Positions 35,501 through 45,584 of a stretch of 64,000 bases of DNA are shown piece after piece. The position numbers and the translations under genes were made by a program. Under the pieces are notes generated by a model. That model was given only the letters and a program-made list of their open reading frames with translations. It was not told where the DNA came from and did not search any database. Position 1 is the stretch's first letter. Each line of letters begins with the position of its first letter. The DNA is from Volutella citrinella (Eukaryota > Ascomycota > Sordariomycetes > Hypocreales > Nectriaceae): positions 2,666,001 to 2,730,000 of the forward strand of contig JAWZSP010000001.1 of assembly GCA_034401135.1 (NCBI GenBank), read 5' to 3'.

Positions 35501-38500
35501 CTTCTCGAAATATGAAGATTTGAACGGCAAGATCGTCGACACTGCTCCGGGTTGGCGCTCGACACTGACGCTGGTTGGCTTCTGGGTGCCGGGAACGCCT
35601 GTTCCGGGGCAGATGGTGGGGAAGATCTTGTCGATCGCTGCGCGACAGCCCGCTCTGGCCCGTCTGTGATTGTAAAAACTTGACCAGACGGGGAGTCTGG
35701 GTCAGGCCCAGCACACCTTGCTTTACCCTTTGGGTTTGCGCAGAGGATTTCAATTCCAAATTGGGGAGCCCGCCTTGCCCGCCTCGCCATTGTTGGTTCC
35801 ATCCATTCTGCGCACCTGCCCTTCCACCCCAGCGAGGGAGTGACTTCCTACTACCTAAGGCATCCAGTTGCTGCAGGACCTCAGTCCAAGACAGAGAGGC
35901 GGGCGGGCCTCCCTAGCGCCCCGCGCCGTTCCACTTCTCACCGGGCGCCACGAATCACGACACTAATTGACGTCCCGCGCCTGCATGCCCATGTGAAAAT
36001 ACAGGAGAGGCAAAGGGTTAACCTTTTATTGTCAAGAAGCGCCAAGGCTCGAGTCCTTTTCCCCTTCACTGACCAACACCGAAAATCCGCGGCCGCAGTG
36101 AGCCAACGCGCAACTCATCCAGCATCTTTGATGCCTGCACAGGTGATCGTCCGCCAAGCGGCTTGGCTACCAAACATCAAAGTGTGAATCAAAGGGCAGT
36201 CATTTCATCGATGTCGTTTCGTCCAGAGAATGGCGCGCGTCGAGGCCGAGGCTTGGCATGCTGACAGTTGCGCAATGGACAACAGTGGCGCCATCAAACC
36301 CCGTATTCCAGTTCAGTTTTCCTAGTCGAATCCGAGTCTCGTAACAGTACCGCCCAATATGCCACAGGCATGTCTTTGGTAAGACAAGGCTAGAACCGGG
36401 GGATCAACACTGCATTCGGTGGCGGCCTGGACACTGCTTGGGCCCCCGGGCTAGTTACCGCTGTGCTGGAAAAGTCGAAGTTGGCACTTGGCAGGCCTTT
36501 GCCGGTCCCAGTTGAGACCCATCACAGCCAGAAACGCGCCGAGGTGGATGCTAGATGGGGAACTCTATCTACGAACCAGCAGTGATCTCGTCCCGTCGGG
36601 CTGGCTGAGGGTGGCCCATTTCCCGCCAACCCTCGAACCCTGCATGCAGCCCACTACGACCAGGGCCACCTCGAGGCCTGGCCGAACATGTTGGGCCTGT
36701 TCGCGACAGGCATCCCTCGTCACAGAGATGGACGGGCATGTCACCATGGCGGCTTTTGGTCTGGGCTCGATTTACCCCCGTTTTGCATCGACGGTGAAAT
36801 GAGATCATCCCGCCCTCGGTTTTGCAAAGTCACAACCTTCAGATGCTGGCCCGGTCTGAGCAGTTTGCCTCAAGGACGACTGTTGCAACGGACACCAGGA
36901 ATAGCCCACGAACGTGTCAGAGAGGTCAAGCCAGGGTTGCTAGGTCAAACCGGGCGAAACCGCCCGCCTGGAATGACATGCCGCCTCAGCCCTCGGACGG
37001 GCCTAGCCTTTCCCACAACGCGACAAGGGCCAAGGGCTAAGCGGACTGCCGGACACTTCCAGGCGGTCCCGCGGCGGGCGAGGCTGCGCGGCCTACACAT
37101 TAGGCTGGCGGGTACCAGCAGGGTACACCCAGCGCTGTGTGCACAAGAGTCAAGACCATCGATTAGCTCATATCCGCCGCAGGGATAGACAACAAGGGGC
37201 CAACCTTTTGCTGTCACAGCGCCCAGCAGGGGGCCAATGGCGGATCCATCTCACACGTGGCCGTCGTTCCAGGAGCTTGACGCTAGAAGCACAGGGCAAT
37301 CAGGCCAGCGACAGCTGCAACACCGGGCCCGTGTGATCGTGGAGAGACCTGAACTTCCTGAAGAGGCCTGGACGACAAGCATTTTGCCCCAACGTTGGTC
37401 CAGCGAGGCGGGTCTGGCCAAAACCAGGGCGGCGGCAGGCCTACATGTACCAACAAGCAAATCTGGGGGGGTGCCCGAGCTGGCAGGGATCCTTGAGAGG
37501 TCCAACCTCGCCCAGTGATCGTCTGGTGGCAGCAGCTGAGGCCGAGACCAGGCAAAATGTGAGGTGCACGGCTGTGAGACGCTGGGGCTCCGGAGCTGGG
37601 ATCCAGCAACAGACAAGGCTTGGGACGGACGACATGGGAGGCCATCGACAGGCAGCTCATGCCCATCATTTTCACAACCTCAATCCCCGTGAAGCTCGCA
37701 ACCCAGTCGGTCAACCACTGACAGTTCCCCCACTCTCGTGATTGGTAGCTCGAAGCGAGAGCTTGCCAGCTTTGACGAAGACAGCTTTTCCGCCGGGCGG
37801 AGTCGGGCCGGACGGCGCGTCTTTCACACGGATCCGCGGGACCAAACCGCTTAGTTTGGTGCTGTCTTGGTGATGACAATAACAAAAAACCGTACGATAT
37901 CGCGACTTAGCTCCCCCATCTCTATGGCGGACTGTGCTCGACCAAGCGGCTTGTGAATGCCCCCTCCGCCACTGTCTCGTCAATCGAGGCAGCGCCGCAC
38001 ACCGGTCCTTCCTAGCCCGCGGGCATGGGACAAGCCAGGGCTAAGCCGGATCTAAGCCAATCACATCAGGTGGCTGACTCGCAGCCAAGAAAGCGTGGAT
38101 AGGCTGCGCTCCAAGCTGCCCAGCCGCTCAACACCAAGGAACTCGATACAGTTCCCTCACGATCTGTCGGCGGAACTCAAGCCACAGCCGCTCCTTAGCC
38201 CTGAATCTCCACAGGCTTCGAATTTGATAGGGTCAAAACCGTACCCTACCTTGGTGCTTTGCGTCTAAAGGAAAAAATAAAGGGGTAAAATAAAAAAAAC
38301 CCATGCTGGAGGCTCTTCCTGTTGCTGTGTCTGACCGGCCTCCACATTTGTTTGGTTGAGCTCAATATGATTGCATGGTTCTACTTGACAATGGCACACG
38401 GGCGTCCTACTGTAGGTCTTCTCGTCAATGCATGTCTGTCATGCGATCATACAGTAGTTGTGGGGGTTTCTTTTCTTCTTCCTTGGAGCAGTCGCTTTGT

Positions 38501-39999
38501 CTTGTTCCCTTGCTTATTTCTCTCAGGTATGTTGTATTGTTCTCTATCCTAGCCCCATCTTTTGGTCTTTCTTTTTCCCTTTCCATTTTTTTATAAAAAA
38601 AAAACGTCGTTTGCTCGGGCCCACGGATGGTTTGGCCTGCAGCAGCCGCAAGGCGGTAGGGAGTACGGAGATGAGAGACACGCACGCTGGGCTGAAGAAA
38701 GTGAGATGAGGTGCCAGATAAACCTGGTTCTGACAATCTACTGGTTGACGCAGACGCATGCTGGAGGAGGGGCCAATCTCTTTTGGGCGGTTTCCGCCAG
38801 CCACTTTTCACGACGTGCCCCCAACACAAGCAGCCACCGTGGGCAAGTGGATTTGAACCCTGCACCCTGAGGAGCTTCGGGAATACACACGGCTGCTGGG
38901 GCTGCAGCTGTGTGCAAGGGCGAAATCTCCGTGTGCTGTTGTCCCGTTCCTATGGGTGGCTGTCTCCCCTGCGTCTGCCTAGTCCCTTCCCGCACAACTG
39001 GTTCCCGAGCCATGTGGGATAACGAAGCTGAGGCCATGAGAATACCGGCTTCGCCGAATATTGAAGCTCTCCCAAGCTCGGCGGTAACCCGCCCTCTGAG
39101 TAGGGGTATCATGACTCGGCCATGGGCTTCCCAAGTATCTATTGAGAATCCACCCTCTTGGGACATCATGCTATACCCCAGTTGGCATCTATTCATCTAA
39201 CCGGCTCTTTGGCCACATCCCGATCACTTGGCGACGCCCGAAGTGCTATGCATGCGCACCGGGACCTTGCAGGAAGGCAACTGGACGGAGGAATAAACGA
39301 GCCCCTTCCAGCTGTCATGCAGCAAGGTGCTGCTGTCACCGCACCCGTGGCCTTGGGTAATAGGCCTCGTTGGACTGCAGAAGCCACAAGACGTCGTCAC
39401 AGCACATACGTCAATGCCCAATCCACCTTGGAAATTGCAGTGAGCCTGGAGATGCCGTGGAACGGGGTACCGCCCTGTCAAGGGCGATGTTTTGCTCTGG
39501 GTAGCCTGGTACGATCATGACGTCGCATCACAGCCCATCAACCCGGCGGCAACGGCCATCTGTTGCGGTTGGTCGCCACGCAGGCCAATGTGGCATAGGG
39601 CAGCTGCCAAAGATTGCTTTTTGCGCTGACTGTCGGGTTCTTCACACAAGTCAGTACCTGCAGATTGGTATCACACCGAGGTGGTTCGGGTGCTCAGATG
39701 CTGCGACAGAGATATCCATGTAAAGTCAGTCCATGGCTGCAGCTACTGAGCTCCTGTCGTATCCCTCAACAGTGGAGGCGTGCGTGGTGGCGGACGCCTA
39801 AGGCGGTTCTGATTCATGGAGCGCCATCAGATTCGCGCAATGGGCCGGGGAAGTTATCTCCCTTGAGTTATCCATCTCACCTAGCGCCCGGCACAAGAGG
39901 GGTGCACTGACAGGCGGCCATCACCCGAGACATGTTGTGCAAGCAGTCCAATCGAAGGCCTCATTCACCGAAGTCCTTAGCCTTACACTGGCGGAGTGC

Positions 40000-40015
40000 C
40001 CACACACACACACAC
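40000..40015. repeat. CA dinucleotide repeat
   Basis: About eight CA units in the gene-poor stretch. Confidence 0.8.
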
Positions 40016-40110
40016 CAAGCGTAACGTGGCAAGACTCAAGAGCATCCACAACAGGGCAAGCTCAGGTCCGGAGCAGAAGTCGCGGACAGCAAGGGGCGTC
40101 TAAACCCCAA

Positions 40111-40125
40111 CCCCCCCCCCCCCCC
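40111..40125. repeat. Poly-C run
   Basis: Fifteen consecutive C residues, followed by CACCGCC and an A-rich patch; its length may be inexact because homopolymers are error-prone in sequencing. Confidence 0.75.
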
Positions 40126-40797
40126 ACCGCCAAAAGGAAAAAAGTTTTCATGTCTTGCCCTTTGAGCGTACAGTGATGGGGCATCGTGACACGAGGGGGA
40201 GCAGATGTTGAAAAGCAATTTCCGACACGCGTTCGGTCTGACCGTAACTGAGGCTTAAGACAGAGTGTTCGGCACAGGAAGCGAGCAATCGCGAGGGCTC
40301 CTATTCCTCACGAGTGGGTATTCTTCAAAGCATAGCCATGGGTGGTTTCCCGACGGCTGGAGTTCAAGCCAATGCCAAGTTCGAAGGAAGAAGGGGCCTG
40401 GCACGGCAATAGTCCCCCCTGGAGGCTGTTCCTTGATTTGCGAAGTCTTAGCCCTGTAACTGAGTACGTCTTGGAAAACCAAACCATCCTTCGCCATCTG
40501 GGTTTGGTGACGTTGTGAAATGTCTCTAGACTCGGCAAACGCGGGCAGAATGGTGGTCTCAGGGGTGGCACGGAAGGAGGAGATACGGCTGGATAGCATC
40601 ACCCCTGCGAGGGAGAGTGAGATGATGATGCCAAGCTCCATTCCTTGGTGAAGAGCCACAGCCTTGGCTGTGAGGATATCATTTCGTATGTTGATCGATG
40701 GTGCCGCAGCCCTCTATTACTCTACATTGTTCGTGTTTTTGTTGTCTTCCGCCCTCAGAGCCCGGTCCTACTAGGAGTGGTCCCCTTGCTTACCATG

Positions 40798-41747
40798 TTA
40801 CAGTTGAAGCGCTCCGGACAACTCGATTGTCAATTTCCCACCTTCACTTCGCAGCACTCGAACGGAATCGAGGTCGCGGACCACCCAATCCGGCTCAGCA
40901 GCGACGACCTGCTCGACGGTGTGGCTCGTCACGAGTCCAAGCACCTTACAACCGGCCTCCTTGCCGGCACGAATGCCTGCAGGGCTATCCTCCAAAACGA
41001 GGACCTGGGCATGGCTGTCAAGGCCGATACGCTCTCGTCCCAGGCGATAGCAGGCGGGGTCAGGCTTCCCGTTGGGGACAGATTCGGCAGTGATGAGGCG
41101 TTCAGGGGCAGGCTTGGGTAGCGAGCGGGCATTGAGCCAGCCGGAGACAAGAGGGGTGGTTCCTGATGTGACGATAGCCCAGGGGCTTCCCCCAGCGATG
41201 ATGGCATTCAGTAGAGAGCGAGCGCCTGGGATTTCGGTGGCTTCGTGGCCGTACAGCTTAGGCAGCAGGCCCTCCATTTCCTTGACATCTGTGCCTGGCA
41301 TTAGCCTATGCAGGACATGTAGGGGTTAACCGGTGTAGTTGCATGTGCCTCGTCCAGGCAGTCAGCTCGAGGCGTGTGGCGTCCGGTTTCCCGGGCCGGT
41401 GGTGAGCAAGACTGAAGGAGAAGGCGGGAGTTGGTGCGCCATACATTCCCAATTGGCTTTTTCGGGTGCCAGAATCTTGAGCACGTCGATGCTACGACGG
41501 CCGTGAGAAGTTTCAAGAATTACCGTGGGCTCAACGCCAATCTCCTTTCCGATGCTATCAATAGTATCAGCCTGTAAGTACATCACAATGGGGGAAGGGG
41601 GCGGGGGGTTCGAGGTGATGGAACTCACGCGTGCCAATGCTTTTCGACAGCAGCGGTGGAATCAATGATGGTGCCGTCCATGTCGAACAGGAAGCCATCG
41701 AAGGAAATTTCTTGCGGGGGCAAGGTAAAGCTTGGTTGAGATCCCAT
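40798..41747 (-). CDS. GPP1: HAD-family glycerol-1-phosphatase-like enzyme (Gpp/Dog type)
   Basis: Three exons, 41747-41629, 41554-41445 and 41288-40798, give 239 residues, close to yeast Gpp1 (250). These cytosolic phosphatases release glycerol from glycerol-3-phosphate in osmotic stress, or act on small sugar phosphates (Dog1/2). HAD motif I is FDMDGT with Asp22 and Asp24; motif II is IVTSGT; a Lys occurs in GKPDP; motif IV reads VLEDSPAG. Exon 2 carries ISHGRR-like SHGRRSIDVL, as in Gpp. Intron 1 must use the acceptor GATAG at 41555, not the CAG 17 nt upstream, to keep frame; intron 2 (156 nt) rejoins WE-YVKEMEGLLPKLYG, matching the family. Substrate cannot be told from sequence; a 2-deoxyglucose-6-phosphatase is the alternative. 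Confidence 0.85.
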
Positions 41748-43029
41748 CGTCGCAGGGCTCTTCAATGTAACTGGTTGTGACGGCTGGACGGTGTAAACCT
41801 CGAAATGTAGATCTGGTCTGTTAACCTGTCAATAGCGTCTCGCCTTGACGTCTGTTGTTTTTGTTGTCGTCTGTCCACTATGGGGTATTGAAGTGCAAGT
41901 TTTATATTGTTCTGTTCTTGCTTTCCCGAGCGTTGCCGTGCATTGAATGTGCGGTTGCCGATGGTTGAAGACAGTTGCTGGAGTTTTTGTTGGCGACTGT
42001 TCAGTCGGGAAGGCTACAACCGGCAGCTCCGACAGTTGCACGGAACTGCGGGGTATCCGGAGCGGGTTAGGCCAATCGGCCGGGCTTCTCAGGGTCCCGA
42101 TTAGCGACGGGAAGGACCCATGGATGAAGTCATGACCGTTGCACCATTGACCAGAGGACGAACAAACAAAGCACATCATGATGCTCTGAACGGTCCGAAC
42201 ATGTGTGGTATTTTTAGAATCCATATACCGAGATCTGAGCACGCGGCTGTGTCAGCTATCGCCGCAATGTATATTTCGTTTGCTCCCGAGGCACGATGTG
42301 ACTACGCAATGCCGTTGTGCGAGAGGGCGGGTGGGCTCTAAATCCGCCGTTCCGTCTTGGTCTACTATCCTGTTCCTCTTGCTTTGTCTGCTTCAACTTG
42401 CCAATTCCGGGAGAAAAGCTCAAGTTCCGTTCCAAGAATCTTCATCACGCTTATCACCTGATAGATTGTCATCAGGGACCACAGTTGGGACTCCCATGAT
42501 TGAGCTGATGACCCTTAAAACATATAATTTGCCTAGATAGATTTAGGAGGTTAGAATTGAGGAATTTCTATGTATTTACTTGATTCATCAGGTATCCGAC
42601 TCTATGAATATGATGGGCGCCTTTGATTGAGTCCTGGTTACCCTACATCCATGCCGAATGCGGGGTCCTTAAGACAGTTTAGGACCTATAGTGCTGGTAG
42701 TATCGGTACTGCGGGTACTACCATTGAAGGGTTAGATCGCCCCTCTACTGCCGCCAGCATGCCATGATGCCACCCCGCCCTCTTTATAGAAACCACCCGA
42801 CCCCTGCGCCGGTGTCCTCGCTCCCGTGTGACGTCGAACCAAACAGGGAAGCTGGAGGCCAGCCGCTGTGTGGCCCACCAAATACCCGAGATCCAGTGAA
42901 GTTGGGACGAGCTCCAAGCTCGGCACAAGACCATCGACTGATTCCCATACCGTCTGCCGTCTCAGCATTCCAATACCCTCGCTTCCGGCCCTGCCTTCTT
43001 CCTGCTGCTAGTTGTGTTTGCAGGCTATC
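41748..43029. other. Bidirectional promoter region GPP1/pyroglutamyl peptidase
   Basis: About 1.3 kb between divergent starts. Open frames here (for example 41,829-42,242 minus) show no domain. No RNA gene is recognised. Confidence 0.55.
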
Positions 43030-44190
43030 ATGGGCTCACAGATCCGCGACCCGGAGGAGATTACCGTGCTCGTCACAGGGTATGGCGTAAGTGTCGATCC
43101 ACGATCCATTTCCCGCTTTCCCTGCTCCGGAGGGGCCAACATGCCCATGCGCACATGGCACGAGGCACAGATGATTGTCTGTCTGCTGTATTGGCAGCGA
43201 GCCATGTCTGACTGGCCTACCTGAGCTCGGGTTGACCGTCCTGCCACTTCTCGGGTGGTTGCGTTGCAAGTCGGGGAGCTCAACCTCGAGCTCGTGCCTG
43301 GTTGTGGTGGTGTTTCGTCCCCGTCGATCGCCGATGGAACTGACTGATGACGACTGACACACTCCAAGCCTTTTAGAGAACAGTACCCAGTCAACCCGTC
43401 ATGGGAAATCGCACGAGATCTGCCGGCCTTCCTCCCGCCGCTGAGAGCCAAGGACGCAAATAGCCGGAGCGGCATCGACCTGCCCAGTGTGCGCATCCTC
43501 GTGCACCCAGAGCCCCTCCGCGTGTGCTACAATGTGGTACGAGATAGCGTGCCCTCCTTCTGGGACACGACGTACCACGGGCACAAGGTCGACATCGCCG
43601 TCCATATTGGCATGGCCGGACCCCGCCGCTTCTATAGCATCGAGCGAAGAGGCCACCGCGATGGCTACAAGGTCCCCGACGTCGATGGCGAAACTCCGAA
43701 CGAGGCCGAGGAGCGGAAGTCCGGGAGCGGCTGGATATGGGACGGAGCTCCCGAAGAGCTTCTGACCGAGCTAGATCTGGACGATGTCCTGCCCAGATGG
43801 AAGGGGCACAGCTCGGTGAGTAGCTGGCTGGCTGGCTGCCTTGCCTACCCGCCCCAATCCGCCTTCTTGAAACTGGAGGCGTGTGCGAGGCCGGATGTTG
43901 AGCCCGGTTCACTGACGAGGATGCTACTCTAGAAGGATTCTGACCTTCGCATCTCCGAGGATGCTGGTCACTACTTGTGCGACTTCATCTTCTACTCAAG
44001 CCTGGCACACCTGTGGAAGCAGGACAGGCCACGCAAGGTTGTCTTCCTTCACGTGCCCGCCGACGCTTCTCCAGAGACGGTTGCCAGCGGCCGAGATCTT
44101 GCTATCAACTTGATCCGATCCATCGTCGAGAGCGAGGTGACCAGAGCGAAGGAGGGCCAGAAGCAGTCGCCACCACACGACGGCGAATAG
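43030..44190 (+). CDS. Pyroglutamyl peptidase type I (peptidase family C15)
   Basis: Three exons, 43030-43086, 43369-43815 and 43933-44190, give 253 residues, slightly longer than bacterial Pcp (about 215). The enzyme removes N-terminal pyroglutamate from peptides in the cytosol. The start VLVTGYG-PF is the family's opening glycine motif, restored only when intron 1 (282 nt) is removed with the acceptor just before CCTTTTAGA. VDIAVHIGMAG matches the conserved core strand. The catalytic cysteine is Cys184 in GHYLCDF and the histidine is His208 in FLHVP; the 24-residue spacing equals that of the bacterial enzyme. Intron 2 (117 nt) lies before the catalytic block. A Lys/Glu-rich tail ends the protein. 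It has no signal peptide. Confidence 0.9.
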
Positions 44191-44828
44191 AAATGAAATG
44201 TAACGGAGGACGGGGGGATTGTCAAGGCGGGGGATGGACAAACACTACAGGGCGGGCAAAGCGGGGGCGATGCTTGAGCGGGAACGGTGTTACTGTATGA
44301 AAGACGCGAAGACGAGCATACGAGAGAGCGAAATTGGCTTTTGAGTATATATTGGATGTTTTTGATTAGGGATTGAGCGCATATATTTGTCTTTTCACCA
44401 AATCGTTCGTCTTGTGAAGTGGTATTCGCACTCATTACGGCAATGACATCACACGAGGAGGGTATGCCGATGCTGGGCGATGGAAAGCGGGACGGGCCAT
44501 AGCATTAGCACCTCTCCAGCCAGGCTGTAATTTGCGATTATTCGATGGAATGAATGTGTTGTCGTCGATTTTCTACTAAGGGGCACCCATCGGCCGAGTC
44601 TCGAGAGTGTTCCATTTAAACCGAGTTGTCCATGTGCCAAGGTCATGACTGCGTTTGGTTAGGTCGGGGTGGCAAGTAGTAGCAGATTCCTCTAGCACCT
44701 TCCTTGCCCGATTTCCGGATATCGGAGATGTTAATTCCTCGGCCGGCCCCGCCATATCGACGAAACCCTCCCACCAGAGCAACCCATCACATCACCCAAC
44801 AGCAGCATCTCCACATCCATATTCCACA
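44191..44828. other. Intergenic region before the Cys-rich small gene
   Basis: About 640 nt between tandem plus-strand genes. No gene or RNA is recognised; the end is C- and A-rich as in a 5' leader. Confidence 0.55.
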
Positions 44829-45062
44829 ATGTGCAAGAAGGCCACCTGCGGAACCTGCAGTAAGTACTGACTGATTTCAACCGCGCCGCCACCCGCCCCC
44901 CCTGCTGACGGACCTGCCATAGAAAAGACGTCGTGGTGGGGATGCGGCGCCCACGTCCAGATGGTCATTGATGACCTGCCGGCCGAGGAGCTTTGCATCT
45001 GCGAGCCCAAGATTGAGATTGGCGACAAGGCCTACCCTCCCATGGCCGCCTCGCCCAACTGA
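44829..45062 (+). CDS. Small Cys-rich protein of unknown function
   Basis: Two exons, 44829-44859 and 44923-45062, give only 56 residues. The 63-nt intron has a strong GTAAGT donor and joins after the CxxC. The protein opens MCKKATCGTC, continues KKTSWWGCGAH, and has a CIC near residue 39; in all seven cysteines, one histidine and two adjacent tryptophans. This arrangement suggests a zinc- or other metal-binding knuckle, but no named domain is recognised. I have a general memory of similar short predicted proteins in other ascomycetes (pattern CxxC..WWGCGxH..CxCEPK..YPPMA), so it is likely conserved rather than chance. No signal peptide or membrane segment. It is not a classical metallothionein, which has far more CxC pairs. 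Confidence 0.75.
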
Positions 45063-45584
45063 CTCATTGCATGGGCCGCTGCCGCCGTGCTGTGGACGCG
45101 AGGCAAGCGGGCCGCATGGTCGCCGACGGGGGTCGTGGAGGAGCCGCGGTGAGATATGCCCGCGGAGGTTGGCTCGGGCCCGGCGCAGAATGGGGGATGG
45201 CTGTGATTTTTGTTGCCCTTGAATGTCCCCGCGTGAGTTGAAGCGCGATTGGGGGGGATGAGTTTGAGTGAGCGTTGAGTTTTGGCGTTTGACGATGTGG
45301 CATTTAGACTGTGGCATTCGTGAGACCCGTGGTCTGGGCGAAGCCGGGTGTATGGCCATTTGAACAGAGTACAGATTAGAACAAGACCAATAAACAAAGG
45401 GGGAACTAGATTCATCTCGTTGCTGGTATGTGAGGCGTTATTCTTCTCATGTCCGTCATGTGTGCTCCATTGAATACAGTGCTTTTCTTTTCTATATCTG
45501 AATGCTAAGGTGTGGTTCTGAGGATATGATGTATGCAATGTAGCAGAGATATCATCGTCGATAATCCAAGAGAGTCCCGCCTCT
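45063..45584. other. Convergent intergenic region
   Basis: About 520 nt holding the 3' flanks of the small Cys-rich gene and the kelch gene. Nothing else is recognised. Confidence 0.55.

Larger units (their letters stand above)
29360..40797. other. 11.4-kb gene-poor region upstream of the homeobox gene
   Basis: No frame in this stretch shows a recognisable domain, and none could be joined through splice sites into a sensible protein. Base composition looks balanced, not the AT-rich TpA-heavy signature of repeat-induced point mutation, and no terminal repeats or transposase fragments were seen. Local features are a 12-bp tandem repeat (32,497-32,544), a CA repeat (40,000-40,015), a 15-C run (40,111-40,125), and several A/T runs (38,270-38,300, 38,580-38,605). 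The first part (29,360-29,700) is the likely promoter and leader of the homeobox gene. Confidence 0.6.

Noticed and set aside
37283..37885. 200-codon minus-strand frame in the gene-poor stretch
   Set aside because: No domain, no plausible splice partners, and several other frames in the same DNA are equally open.
38840..38900. Minus-strand GGTTCAAATCC resembling a tRNA T-loop
   Set aside because: The T stem does not pair and no A box or cloverleaf can be drawn.
29360..40797. Repeat-induced-mutation-degraded transposon
   Set aside because: The stretch is not AT-rich or TpA-heavy, and no terminal repeats or transposase motifs were seen.
40798..45062. Metabolic gene cluster of phosphatase, peptidase and small Cys-rich gene
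   Set aside because: The genes have unrelated functions, and there is no core synthase, transporter or pathway regulator.
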